Positions 17,523-29,147 of a stretch of 64,000 nt of DNA are shown here, one piece after another. Origin of the DNA: an uncultured Fidelibacterota bacterium (GTDB lineage: Bacteria > Fidelibacterota > Marinisomatia > Marinisomatales > UBA8229); assembly GCA_913054425.1 (NCBI GenBank), contig CAJXJG010000001.1, forward strand, positions 1-64,000, in the 5' to 3' direction. The position numbers and the translations under genes are program-made. The notes beneath the pieces are model-generated. The model worked only from the letters and a program-made list of their open reading frames with translations. It did not search any database and was not told the origin of the DNA. The stretch's first letter is position 1. The number at the start of each line of letters is the position of its first letter.

Positions 17523-17799
17523 TTAGTTTATTCATATAATTAATGTCTTTTTTCATTGAAATTAGTTTGTTTTTAACATAATGTGTTACATTAGAAAATC
17601 AAGATTATATCTTGATTTTACTGGGAAATTTATGGTGTGAATTAATTTTTTTTACACAATTACACTTATATAATAATATTATATCTATAATAAAAGATTT
17701 ACTTATTATTTTTAAAGTTTATTGTGAATAATAAAGAACTTAGTTTAAATCCGTTATTCTTTTATATTAAGTTCAAATCAAGTATTCAGAGGTGTTTAC
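17523..17799. other. AT-rich intergenic region before dnaN, candidate origin/regulatory zone
   Basis: This 277-base gap is the most AT-rich stretch noticed in the window (long runs of A/T only around 17660-17720). It contains two DnaA-box-like matches to TTWTNCACA: TTTTACACA at 17650-17658 and, on the other strand, TTATTCACA at 17723-17731. It also holds a perfect inverted repeat at 17595-17619. AT-rich DNA with DnaA boxes next to dnaN is a common oriC layout, but only two boxes are clear, so this is a candidate only. It must also hold the dnaN promoter and Shine-Dalgarno (AGAGGTG before the ATG). Confidence 0.4.
17595..17619. repeat. Perfect 11-bp inverted repeat after the surA-type gene
   Basis: AAAATCAAGAT and its exact reverse complement are separated by three bases (TAT). 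With flanking A and T runs built into the arms it could act as a weak bidirectional terminator for the upstream foldase operon, or as an operator for dnaN. The low GC content of the stem argues against a strong intrinsic terminator. Confidence 0.5.
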
Positions 17800-18915
17800 A
17801 TGAAGATATCTATAAATAAAAACGAACTTCAATCTGCTTTACAAAAATTATTCAAGGCAATACCAAACAGGTCGACGCTTCCTATTTTAAGTTGTGTTTT
17901 ATTTCAATCAAGAAAGAATGAAATAGTTTTAAGAAGCACAGATCTTGAAATAACAATTATAATAAACGTACCAGCAAGCATAGAAAGAGAGGGCTCTTCT
18001 GCAATACCAATTCAAAAATTGATTGATATCACTAGTGAACTTCCAGAAGGCAGAATTACAATTGAAGTTAATGATCAATATAAAGTTAAGTTAATTACGG
18101 AATTGGGCGTTTATAATCTTATGGGAAAATCTGTGGAAGAGTTCCCCGCAGTACCTGAAACTGATGAAAAAAAACCCCTTGCAATTAAAGCGGAGATATT
18201 AAATGAAATTATAAAATCTACCAGCTTTGTTATTAGCCAGGACGATCTAAAACCAGCACTTACAGGCCTCTACCTAAAAATAGAAAAGAAGAAGCTAACA
18301 ACTGTTGCGACAGATGGACATCGTCTTGTAAGATATGTTGTTAGTGACTATGTAACAAAGGAGTTTACGGGTGAAGTAATTATCCCAAGAAAATTTTTGA
18401 ATTTATTAAGTGCATTATTAGTTGATAATGATAAAACTCAATTATGGGTGAGTGCAAATCATGCAACAGCAACAAGCAACGGGGTAAAGATTTTAACCAG
18501 AATTATTGATGAAAGGTATCCAGACTATGAAAGTGTTATTCCAAAAGACAACGAAAAGATATTGGTTGTTAATAAAGAAAGGTTTTTGGGAGCAGTAAGG
18601 AGGACGTCGATTTTTTCAAACAAAATGACTCACCAAATTTCAATTACCCTAGACAAAGATAAGATTTTAATAAAAACAGAGGACCCAGAAACGGCCTCAA
18701 TGGGCCAAGAAGAAATGAGTGGTGAGTTTTCGGGTGAACCACTCACAATTGGATACAATGCAAACTATCTTAAAGATATTCTTTCTCATATAAACGACGA
18801 AAACATAGTAATAAAACTGAACACACCAATCAGCTCAACCCTCTTTAATGGTGAAACAACGGAAAAAAACCGTGAAATTACAATGTTGTTAATGCCCATC
18901 CGTCTAAACGATTAA
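17800..18915 (+). CDS. dnaN: DNA polymerase III beta subunit (sliding clamp)
   Basis: DnaN, 371 residues, the normal length for three clamp domains. It begins MKISINKNELQSALQKL and has the family landmarks TLPILSCVLFQ, ATDGHRLVRY and a C-terminal end in MLLMPIRLND (the usual ending is LMPMRL). It encircles DNA and tethers polymerase III. A Shine-Dalgarno AGAGGTG lies 6 bases upstream. In most bacteria dnaN follows dnaA; here it lies 11 kb away on the opposite strand and is followed by dciA and gyrB, with recF missing in between. Confidence 0.97.
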   Translation: MKISINKNELQSALQKLFKAIPNRSTLPILSCVLFQSRKNEIVLRSTDLEITIIINVPASIEREGSSAIPIQKLIDITSELPEGRITIEVNDQYKVKLITELGVYNLMGKSVEEFPAVPETDEKKPLAIKAEILNEIIKSTSFVISQDDLKPALTGLYLKIEKKKLTTVATDGHRLVRYVVSDYVTKEFTGEVIIPRKFLNLLSALLVDNDKTQLWVSANHATATSNGVKILTRIIDERYPDYESVIPKDNEKILVVNKERFLGAVRRTSIFSNKMTHQISITLDKDKILIKTEDPETASMGQEEMSGEFSGEPLTIGYNANYLKDILSHINDENIVIKLNTPISSTLFNGETTEKNREITMLLMPIRLND

Positions 18916-18945
18916 AAAAAACACAAATTATTAAACAATTATAAA

Positions 18946-21194
<2,249 letters not shown>

Positions 21195-21200
21195 TAAATA

Positions 21201-23708
21201 ATGGACATAGCTAGGGACAACACTTTTCCACGAGACATCGTGGATGAAATGAAGGAAAGCTATCTTAACTATTCTATGTCTGTGATAGTTTCTAGGGCTC
21301 TTCCCGATGTTAGGGATGGCCTGAAGCCCGTCCACAGGCGGATATTATATGGAATGAACGACCTTGCTGCCGGGTGGAACAGGCCGTATAAAAAGTCTGC
21401 TAGAATAGTAGGAGAGGTCATGGGAAAATACCACCCGCACGGTGACTCCGCAATATATGACGCCCTGGTTCGAATGGCACAGGATTTTTCTATGCGTTAT
21501 CAATTAATTGACGGACAAGGAAACTTTGGTTCTATAGATGGAGATCGTGCGGCTGCCATGCGGTATACAGAATCAAGGATGACGAGGCTTGGGTCTGAGT
21601 TTTTACGGGATTTAGAAAAAGACACGGTTGACTGGGTTCCTAACTTTGATGAGTCTCTTCGTGAGCCGTCTCTTCTTCCAACAACTATTCCTGGGCTGCT
21701 GATAAACGGTTCTGAGGGAATAGCTGTTGGAATGGCGACAAAGATTCCCCCACACAATTTGAACGAAGTGGTGGATGGGCTGGTTGCTCTAATTGACAAC
21801 AGTGACACCTCTTTGGATGATTTGATAAGTAAAATTCCCGGCCCAGATTTTCCGACAGGCGGAATGATGCTGGGAACTGATGGCGTTAGGTCTGCTTACG
21901 AAAGCGGCCGGGGAAAAATAAAGATTCGTGGGCGAGCACACATAGAAACCAGAGAAAGTGGAAAGGAAAGCATTATAATTACTGAAATACCTTTTCAGGT
22001 TAACAAGGCAAAACTAATTGAAAAAATCGCGGATCTTGTTAGAGATAAAAAGATAGAGGGCATCAGCGACCTTAGAGACGAATCTGATAAAGATGGAATG
22101 AGAATTGTTATAGAAACTAAAAGGGGGTCGGTACCAGAAGTTATTTTGAATCTACTGTATAAACACACCCAGTTACAGGACACCTTTGGTATTATTCTTT
22201 TGGCTCTTATTGGCGGGGTTCCGCGAGTTATGGGTCTTGCGGAAATACTCCAGCACTTTATTGATTTTCGTCATGGAATAGTTATCCGAAGGACGGAGTT
22301 TGAGCTAAGGGAAGCAGAAGCCAGAGCACACATATTAGAAGGTCTTAAGATTGCGCTAGATAATATTGATGATGTTATTGTCATCATAAGAGGAAGCAAG
22401 GACCCAGTTCAGGCGAAAGAAGGGCTGATGAATGGTTTTGATCTCTCGGAAACCCAGTCTCAGGCAATTCTTGATATGCGCCTCCAAAGATTAACAGGCC
22501 TAGAGGTAGATAAGGTTGTTACTGAATATAAGGAAATCATTAAAAACATTTCTAAACTGAAGGGGATCTTGGAGAGCAAGTCTCAACGCATGAATATTAT
22601 AAAACAAGAGTTGTTAGAAATCAGAGATCAGTTTGGAGACGAAAGGCGGACTGAAATAGTAGATGTGATGACGGATTTCTCTATTGAGGATATGATTGCA
22701 GAGGAAGACATGGTAATCACCATTACTCACAGTGGCTACATAAAACGGACTGCCGTGACAACATATCGATCGCAGCGCAGGGGGGGGCGCGGCGTCCAGG
22801 GTGCCGGATCCAGAGAGGAAGACTTTGTTCAGCACCTGTTTATAGCAAATACACATAATTATATGCTCTTTTTTACGGACAGGGGAAAGTGTTATTGGTT
22901 GAAGGTATATGATATTCCTCAGGGAGGCCGTGCGGCCAGAGGAAGAGCTGTTGTAAACCTTATTGGTTGTGAGCCCGGAGAAAAGGTAGAAGCCTTTGTT
23001 AGTATAAAAGAGTTTGACGATGAGCACTTTATTGCTATGGCTACGAAAAATGGAATTGTTAAAAAGACGGCTCTTTCTGCTTATGGAAACCCACGGAAGG
23101 GTGGAATTTATGCGATAGAAATACGCGAGGACGACAGGCTAATAGAAGCCCGCATTACAGATGGCGAGAATGATATCCTGATTGGGACACGGGAAGGCAA
23201 ATCAATCCGTTTCAGCGAGGGAGACATTCGTGCAACGGGGAGAAAAACAATGGGCGTAAAGGGAATAGCGCTCAGCTCGAAATCGGATTTTGTTGTTGGA
23301 ATGCTTGTAGTAAAAAGGGAGGGAACTATTCTTGTTGCTACTGAAAAAGGCTATGGAAAGAGAACGGACGTTATTCAGTACCGCACACAAAAAAGAGGCG
23401 GAAAAGGGGTAATGACCATGCGGACGACAGATAAGACAGGGAAGATGGTTTCAATTATGGAGGTTGTGGACTCCGACGATTTAATTGTTATTACAAATAA
23501 GGGCGTGTTAATGCGCCAACCAATTGCAAAGATACGTACAATTGGCAGGGTAACACAGGGAGTAAGGCTGGTAAAATTGGATAAAGGATCAACTATTTCC
23601 TCAATCACCCGGGTGATTCATGAAGATGAGGCCACAAGCAATAACAATAAAGAGGAAGACATTGAACAGAGCGCGAATGGTGAAGAAATTAATCAAAAAG
23701 AGCAGTGA
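21201..23708 (+). CDS. gyrA: DNA gyrase subunit A
   Basis: GyrA, 835 residues. The catalytic tyrosine is Tyr122 in [11 protein letters not shown], and the quinolone-resistance region [20 protein letters not shown] has Ser83 as in the drug-sensitive E. coli enzyme. The C-terminal pinwheel domain contains a proper GyrA box, QRRGGRG (525-531), which marks a true gyrase rather than topoisomerase IV; a second related motif QKRGGKG occurs later. The protein ends in an acidic Asn/Glu-rich tail. Its stop overlaps the GTG start of yggS, so these genes form one coupled operon. Confidence 0.97.
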   Translation: MDIARDNTFPRDIVDEMKESYLNYSMSVIVSRALPDVRDGLKPVHRRILYGMNDLAAGWNRPYKKSARIVGEVMGKYHPHGDSAIYDALVRMAQDFSMRYQLIDGQGNFGSIDGDRAAAMRYTESRMTRLGSEFLRDLEKDTVDWVPNFDESLREPSLLPTTIPGLLINGSEGIAVGMATKIPPHNLNEVVDGLVALIDNSDTSLDDLISKIPGPDFPTGGMMLGTDGVRSAYESGRGKIKIRGRAHIETRESGKESIIITEIPFQVNKAKLIEKIADLVRDKKIEGISDLRDESDKDGMRIVIETKRGSVPEVILNLLYKHTQLQDTFGIILLALIGGVPRVMGLAEILQHFIDFRHGIVIRRTEFELREAEARAHILEGLKIALDNIDDVIVIIRGSKDPVQAKEGLMNGFDLSETQSQAILDMRLQRLTGLEVDKVVTEYKEIIKNISKLKGILESKSQRMNIIKQELLEIRDQFGDERRTEIVDVMTDFSIEDMIAEEDMVITITHSGYIKRTAVTTYRSQRRGGRGVQGAGSREEDFVQHLFIANTHNYMLFFTDRGKCYWLKVYDIPQGGRAARGRAVVNLIGCEPGEKVEAFVSIKEFDDEHFIAMATKNGIVKKTALSAYGNPRKGGIYAIEIREDDRLIEARITDGENDILIGTREGKSIRFSEGDIRATGRKTMGVKGIALSSKSDFVVGMLVVKREGTILVATEKGYGKRTDVIQYRTQKRGGKGVMTMRTTDKTGKMVSIMEVVDSDDLIVITNKGVLMRQPIAKIRTIGRVTQGVRLVKLDKGSTISSITRVIHEDEATSNNNKEEDIEQSANGEEINQKEQ

Positions 23709-24412
23709 GCTTATCAAGTAGCCTTACAGAAATAAGGAAAAAAATAATAAGGGCACAGAGACGGGGTGGGTATAACCACCCCGTTTTGATTGTTGCTGTT
23801 ACAAAAACACATCCGGCAGAGCTTATAGAACTTGCCTATGCCAATGGAATAAGATGCATAGGTGAAAACAAGGTGCAGGAAGGGGAAGAGAAGTTCTCTT
23901 TGTTGCCCAATCTCCCAGGATTAAAAAAAAGGATGATCGGGCATCTCCAATCAAACAAGATTAACAAGGCAATCCGGTTGTTTGATTCAATTGATTCAAT
24001 AAACAGCTTGAGATTGGCAGAGAAACTAAATATTCGTGCAAATAATTTCGGGAGAACCATTTCTGTTTTGTTGGAAGTAAATACAAGCGGTGAAAAAACA
24101 AAGTTTGGGTTTTCCCCTAAAACTATTGATGATATGTTGGCCGTCTGTGAATTGAACAGAATTGATGTTCAGGGTTTGATGACAGTTGGCCCCCTTACCT
24201 CCAATAAAAAAGAAATTAGAAATTCATTTATTTGTTTAAAAAAAGCCCGGGAGACCTTGAACTCTCAGTTGTCTGGATATATGCTTACAGATTTGTCTAT
24301 GGGCATGAGCAATGATTACGAACTTGCTGTGGAAGAGGGTAGCACAATGGTGCGCCTGGGAGCAGCTTTGTTTGGTCCTCGCGGGGAATACTCAAAACAG
24401 AGACAAGAATGA
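23705..24412 (+). CDS. yggS: YggS-family pyridoxal phosphate homeostasis protein
   Basis: A 235-residue PLP-binding protein with the alanine-racemase-like barrel fold only. The cofactor lysine is Lys34 in [11 protein letters not shown]. Other landmarks are [70 protein letters not shown]. The family carries PLP and keeps its levels in balance rather than catalysing a known reaction. GTG start overlaps the gyrA stop (GTGA) and its own stop overlaps the next gene (ATGA). Confidence 0.93.
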   Translation: MSLSSSLTEIRKKIIRAQRRGGYNHPVLIVAVTKTHPAELIELAYANGIRCIGENKVQEGEEKFSLLPNLPGLKKRMIGHLQSNKINKAIRLFDSIDSINSLRLAEKLNIRANNFGRTISVLLEVNTSGEKTKFGFSPKTIDDMLAVCELNRIDVQGLMTVGPLTSNKKEIRNSFICLKKARETLNSQLSGYMLTDLSMGMSNDYELAVEEGSTMVRLGAALFGPRGEYSKQRQE

Positions 24413-24966
24413 AGCTTTCCTCTTTTCATCATATCTATTTATGTACAAACATAGCAAAACACCCACTGAAGGTTAACTCTTCTGTGAGATTTGCCGGGCA
24501 TTTAATTTTAGATTATGGAAGGAAGAAGTTAATTTGTCCTGAAAAATTTACTGAAAACAAAATTTCACCTAAGTATTTCAAGAGGCTAAAGGATAAGCTA
24601 AATATCAATAATATTTTATTAATAGACAGGCTAGAACCGTCGGCGAAATTAGCATCAATTGTCGGGCATGTAAACCGATCTGGCTGTTCATTTCTTCGCG
24701 GAAGAACGCCCTATAAAAACTTCCCACAATTTTCTGATATGTCACATATTTATTCTCAAGTTAGTATGCTTCCGACAACAGTTGTTCATGCCTTAGGACC
24801 GGAAAGATTTATAAAACAACCAAAGGGGGGTGGGCTAGTCTGGGGCGAAGCCTCTGGTATAATTGCGGTGGTTGCTCATTATGTTGGCATAAGGGTGTTT
24901 GCTGTCGGTGCAGAAAGCAGCCAGGTAATAAAAAAGACTTTGAAAGAGATAATTGATAGCAAATAA
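24409..24966 (+). CDS. Divergent, shortened purine nucleoside phosphorylase-like protein
   Basis: A 185-residue protein that I align by eye to the C-terminal two-thirds of trimeric purine nucleoside phosphorylase (PNP, usually ~270). GHVNRSGCSFLRG (86-98) resembles DHINLPG..NPLRG, FPQFSDMSHIY (105-115) resembles RFPxMSxxY, VVHALGPERF matches VxxxGPSFET, and GGLVWGEASGIIAVVAHYVGIRVFAVG resembles AVGMSTVPEVIVARxxGLRVxG. The catalytic FETxAE glutamate and the ITN asparagine are not kept, and the phosphate-binding N-terminus is missing. It may be a non-catalytic relative or have a new substrate. It is coupled to yggS by a 4-base overlap. Confidence 0.42.
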   Translation: MKLSSFHHIYLCTNIAKHPLKVNSSVRFAGHLILDYGRKKLICPEKFTENKISPKYFKRLKDKLNINNILLIDRLEPSAKLASIVGHVNRSGCSFLRGRTPYKNFPQFSDMSHIYSQVSMLPTTVVHALGPERFIKQPKGGGLVWGEASGIIAVVAHYVGIRVFAVGAESSQVIKKTLKEIIDSK

Positions 24967-25095
24967 ATGAAAACACACCGGAACACAATCTTTATTCTTT
25001 TACTATGTTCGTATGAACTTTTTGTTTCCAGTGCAGAACATGGGGCGATTTTCCGGAAAAACGTGAATATTTCGTTATTGCCAGCCGTAGCATAA
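24967..25095 (+). CDS. Small ORF with signal peptide, possibly a truncated exported protein
   Basis: The ATG directly follows the stop of the previous gene. It encodes 42 residues: a basic start, hydrophobic core IFILLLC and SSAEHG, then a short mature part (IFRKNVNISLLPAVA). The layout is a Sec or lipoprotein signal with almost no mature protein, so it could be the 5' remnant of a lost gene or a genuine small secreted peptide. No Shine-Dalgarno site is evident beyond possible reinitiation from the upstream stop. Confidence 0.35.
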   Translation: MKTHRNTIFILLLCSYELFVSSAEHGAIFRKNVNISLLPAVA

Positions 25096-25228
25096 ACAAT
25101 TTCAAGGTAGGGCAGGGTTTCGATTAAAAAAGTTTAAAATATAATTCTTGCTCTCTTTTTCTTTGTTGTGGAAAATAAGTAGATTTTCTTACGATTAACC
25201 GAGTAAAAAGGAAAAAGATAATAGTATT

Positions 25229-27883
25229 TTGATCCGAAACAAAAAAGACATTGACCCAGAAGAAACACAAGAGTGGTTGGAGTCAATCAGCGATACTCTG
25301 GAGGTCCATGGAGCTGATCGCACTCAATATTTGCTTGAAAGATTAGTAAATTTTGCGCAGGAGCGTGGCGCCCGCCTTCCTTTTAATATAAACACTCCGT
25401 TTATAAATACTATTATGTTAGACAACCAGCCTAAATTTCCCGGAGACAGAAAAATAGAGCGGCGTATCAAATCACTTGTTCGGTGGAATGCTATGGCTAT
25501 GGTGGTTCAGGCAAACAAAGAAACCCCGGGAATAGGAGGACACATTTCTACCTACGCTTCGTCTGCCACATTATATGAGATAGGATTCAATCATTTTTTC
25601 AAAGGTCCTGAATATCCCGGAGGTGCTGATTTAGTGTTTTTCCAGGGTCACGCGTCGCCGGGGATTTATGCCCGAGCCTTCATGGAAGGTCGGCTAACGA
25701 AAAACAATTTACATAATTTTCGAAGGGAACTTTCTTTGGATGGGGGCCTTTCATCTTATCCACACCCGCGTCTAATGTCTGATTTTTGGCAATTTGCTAC
25801 AGTATCAATGGGCTTGGGAGCTCTTATGGCTATTTACCAGGCTCGTTTTCTGCATTATTTGATTGATCGTGGGATTATAGAAGATAGCGGTCGAAAGGTA
25901 TGGGCGTTTTTGGGCGATGGCGAAATGGATGAGCCGGAATCAAAAGGCGCTTTAACTTTGGCCGCGCGGGAAGTGCTTGACAACCTGATTTTTGTGATAA
26001 ACTGTAATTTACAACGGCTGGACGGGCCCGTTCGGGGGAATAGTAAAATAGTTCAGGAGCTGGAGGGCGCTTTTCGGGGCGCGGGCTGGAACGTGATAAA
26101 GGTTATTTGGGGGTCAGATTGGGATCCTCTTTTGGAACACGAATCAAGAAATGCGTTGTTGCGAAGGATTGAAGAAGTTGTTGATGGAGACCTTCTTAAA
26201 TATGTTGTAGAGGGCGGCAGCTATGTCCGGGAACATTTCTTTGGGAAAAACCCAGAACTATTGAGAATGGTAAGCCATATTAGTGATGATAAATTAGGCA
26301 AAATGCGCCTGGGTGGTCATGATCCAGAAAAAGTGTTTGCAGCCTATAGCGAAGCTGTGAGTTTTAAGGGGGCTCCAACAGTAATACTAGCAAGAACCAT
26401 AAAAGGCTACGGAATGGGGGAGGCAGGCGAAGGAAGAAACATTACCCATCAACAGAAAAAACTAAATGAAAAGGAGTTGTTAAATTTTCGGGATAGATTT
26501 AATGTTCCACTGTCTGATGATCAGGCTATGAAAGCGCCCTTTTTTAAACCACCCGAAGACAGCGAAGAAATGCAGTATTTAAAAAGATGTCGCCAAAAGC
26601 TAGGCGGTTTTCTGCCCTCAAGAAAGGATAATGCACAAAATTTGGATATACCGGATATTTCAATTTTTCAGGAATTGATGAACGGAACGGGGGAGAGGGA
26701 AATTTCCACTACAATGGCCTTTGTAAGGCTCCTAACCTTATTGACGAAAGATAAAAGAATAGGGAAATATATTGTTCCAATTGTTCCGGACGAAGCACGA
26801 ACCTTTGGCATGGAGCCTCTTTTTAGAGAACTAGGGATATATGCTCACAAGGGGCAGTTATATGAGCCCGTAGATTCAGAACAGTTTTTATATTATAAGG
26901 AAGCAAAAGACGGACAAATACTGGAAGAAGGTATTAGTGAGGCTGGAGCGATTTCTTCTTTTATTGCTGCGGGGACAAGCTACAGCACAAACGGTATTAA
27001 TATGGTTCCGTTCTATATTTATTACTCTATGTTTGGGTTTCAGCGTGTTTGGGACTTTATCTGGGCTGCGGGGGACATGTGTGTGCGTGGGTTTCTCATT
27101 GGTGGTACTGCAGGCAGGACCACTCTCAATGGTGAGGGGCTTCAACATCAGGATGGTCACAGCCACTTGGCAGCGGCAGCAACGCCAAACATTAAAGCAT
27201 ATGATTTGGCATATGCTTATGAAATCGCTATCGTTGTAGACAGAGGAATGAAAGAAATGTTTCAAGAAGAAAAAAATGTTATTTACTACCTGACCGTTGA
27301 AAACGAAAACTATCTTCATCCGCCAATACCAGACGGCGTGGCAAATGATGTTATTCGTGGTCTTTATAAAATTCATTCCACAGAAAAACCTACTGTTCGA
27401 ATACTTGGAAGCGGTCCGCTTATGGGTGAAACATTGGCTGCGGCGAAACTTTTAGAAAAAGACTGGGGAATTGAACCCGGCATATGGAATGTAACCAGCT
27501 TTAGTGAACTGAGAAGAGACGCTGAAGAAGTAGAGCGCTGGAACCTAATAAACCCGGATAAAAAACCAAAGAAGTCTCATCTGGAGAAATGTTTGAGTAA
27601 ACACAGTGTCCCGACAATTGCTGTGTCTGATTATGTTAAAATGGTTTCTGAACAAATCGGCCCTTATGTTCCTGGGTCTTATTATGCGCTTGGAACAGAT
27701 GGGTTTGGTCGTAGCGACACAAGAGAAAACTTGCGGCATTATTTTGAGGTTGACCGTTATTATATTGTACTAACAGCCATCCGGGCATTGGCGATTGACG
27801 GTAAGCTTGATATGAAAGTAGCTGAAGAGGTGATGAAGAAATATAATATTGATAAGGATAAACCAAGTCCAATAACGGTATAG
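25229..27883 (+). CDS. aceE: Pyruvate dehydrogenase E1 component, homodimeric type
   Basis: AceE, 884 residues, matching the single-chain E1 of proteobacteria. The N-terminus DPEETQEWLESISDTLEVHGADRTQYLLERL lines up with that of E. coli AceE, so the TTG at 25229 is a reasonable start. The thiamine diphosphate motif GDGEMDEPESKGAL...NCNLQRLDGPVRGN, and the later GGTAGRTTLNGEGLQHQDGHSH block, are both conserved. It decarboxylates pyruvate and passes the acetyl group to the lipoyl domain of E2, encoded next. It is the first gene of the aceE-aceF-lpdA operon. Confidence 0.96.
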   Translation: MIRNKKDIDPEETQEWLESISDTLEVHGADRTQYLLERLVNFAQERGARLPFNINTPFINTIMLDNQPKFPGDRKIERRIKSLVRWNAMAMVVQANKETPGIGGHISTYASSATLYEIGFNHFFKGPEYPGGADLVFFQGHASPGIYARAFMEGRLTKNNLHNFRRELSLDGGLSSYPHPRLMSDFWQFATVSMGLGALMAIYQARFLHYLIDRGIIEDSGRKVWAFLGDGEMDEPESKGALTLAAREVLDNLIFVINCNLQRLDGPVRGNSKIVQELEGAFRGAGWNVIKVIWGSDWDPLLEHESRNALLRRIEEVVDGDLLKYVVEGGSYVREHFFGKNPELLRMVSHISDDKLGKMRLGGHDPEKVFAAYSEAVSFKGAPTVILARTIKGYGMGEAGEGRNITHQQKKLNEKELLNFRDRFNVPLSDDQAMKAPFFKPPEDSEEMQYLKRCRQKLGGFLPSRKDNAQNLDIPDISIFQELMNGTGEREISTTMAFVRLLTLLTKDKRIGKYIVPIVPDEARTFGMEPLFRELGIYAHKGQLYEPVDSEQFLYYKEAKDGQILEEGISEAGAISSFIAAGTSYSTNGINMVPFYIYYSMFGFQRVWDFIWAAGDMCVRGFLIGGTAGRTTLNGEGLQHQDGHSHLAAAATPNIKAYDLAYAYEIAIVVDRGMKEMFQEEKNVIYYLTVENENYLHPPIPDGVANDVIRGLYKIHSTEKPTVRILGSGPLMGETLAAAKLLEKDWGIEPGIWNVTSFSELRRDAEEVERWNLINPDKKPKKSHLEKCLSKHSVPTIAVSDYVKMVSEQIGPYVPGSYYALGTDGFGRSDTRENLRHYFEVDRYYIVLTAIRALAIDGKLDMKVAEEVMKKYNIDKDKPSPITV

Positions 27884-27892
27884 GATGTTAAC

Positions 27893-29128
27893 TTGATAAA
27901 AGATATCGTATTACCTCGGCTTGGCGAAGGAATCGAGGGAGCCGAAGTTAGCGAGGTCACAGTCGTGGTGGGTGATACTATAAAAAAAGACGATACTATT
28001 GTTGTTCTAGAATCAGAAAAAGCGTCTATGGAAATCCCTGCTGGGGTTGATGGAAAAGTTGTAAGAATTTTTATAAAAGATGGAGAGGAAGTTCGTACAG
28101 GTGAAATATTAATCCAGATTAATCTTAAAGGCAGTGATAAGAGAGCAGAAGAGAAAACCGCTCAAAAGGAAGAAAAATATAAACCCATAGTTAAACAGCC
28201 TAATATACAACCAGCTAAGCAGCTCAAGACGGGACATTCCTTTGCCAGCCCGAGTGTCCGTCGCCTTTCTCGGGAACTGGAGATTGATCTGAAAGTCATT
28301 AATGGGTCGGGCCCGAAAGGACGCACCACCAAAGAGGACCTTCATGGCTACATTAAAAGTCAACTAGCAAAAGCATCCGGTGGATTGTCGCCAATAGAGA
28401 AACAAAAAATTGATTTTTCTCAATGGGGAGAAATTGAGATAAAACCCCTGACAAAGGTAAACCAGATCACCGGGGACCGGCTGCAAAGGGCTTGGCAGAC
28501 TATTCCCCATGTAACCCAATTTGATGAAGCGGATATAACTGATTTAGATTCATACAGAAAGAAATTAAAAGCCAAAACAACAAAGAAGGACGTTAAAGTT
28601 ACGTTTTTACCGTTTTTGATGAAAGCGGCTGCAAAGATGTTACACGAAATGAATATTTTTAATAGTTCGTTGGATTATACGGGCAAAAACATGGTCATAA
28701 AAAAATATATTCATATTGGAGTAGCGGTGGATACACCCTCGGGGCTCAGGGTTCCGGTAATTCGGGATGTGAACAAGAAGTCTCTTTTAGAATTATCAAA
28801 AGAATTGATGGATGTGAGCGAAAGGGCAAGAGCCAAGAGGCTGACACCAGATGAGATGAGAGGAGGTTCTTTTACTGTTTCTAGCCTGGGCGGAATAGGG
28901 GGGACATATTTCACACCAATAGTAAACCCCCCTGAAGTGGCTATAATGGGAGTATCTCGAAGCAGGTGGAGGAACGCTTTCGATGAAAAAACACTTGAAT
29001 TTGCTCCCAGACTTATCATGCCGTTTTCTCTTTCTTATGATCACCGCGTAATAGATGGGGCTGCTGCCGCAGCGTTTACATCCCGCTTTGCAGGTCTTTT
29101 ATCTGAAGTGTCATTTTTTAAAGAATAA
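27893..29128 (+). CDS. aceF: Dihydrolipoamide acetyltransferase (E2 of pyruvate dehydrogenase)
   Basis: A 411-residue E2 with one lipoyl domain (1-75; lipoylation site Lys43 in LESEKASMEIP), a linker rich in Lys/Gln, a peripheral subunit-binding domain (ASPSVRRLSRELEIDL...GPKGRTTKEDLHGYI) and a catalytic domain. The catalytic domain has TPSGLRVPVIRDVN, SSLGGIGGTYFTPIVNPPEVAIMG and the active-site LSYDHRVIDGAAAA. One lipoyl domain is fewer than the three of E. coli AceF. TTG start, 9 bases after aceE. It forms the core of the complex. Confidence 0.95.
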   Translation: MIKDIVLPRLGEGIEGAEVSEVTVVVGDTIKKDDTIVVLESEKASMEIPAGVDGKVVRIFIKDGEEVRTGEILIQINLKGSDKRAEEKTAQKEEKYKPIVKQPNIQPAKQLKTGHSFASPSVRRLSRELEIDLKVINGSGPKGRTTKEDLHGYIKSQLAKASGGLSPIEKQKIDFSQWGEIEIKPLTKVNQITGDRLQRAWQTIPHVTQFDEADITDLDSYRKKLKAKTTKKDVKVTFLPFLMKAAAKMLHEMNIFNSSLDYTGKNMVIKKYIHIGVAVDTPSGLRVPVIRDVNKKSLLELSKELMDVSERARAKRLTPDEMRGGSFTVSSLGGIGGTYFTPIVNPPEVAIMGVSRSRWRNAFDEKTLEFAPRLIMPFSLSYDHRVIDGAAAAAFTSRFAGLLSEVSFFKE

Positions 29129-29147
29129 AATATGTGGTTTACTTTAA

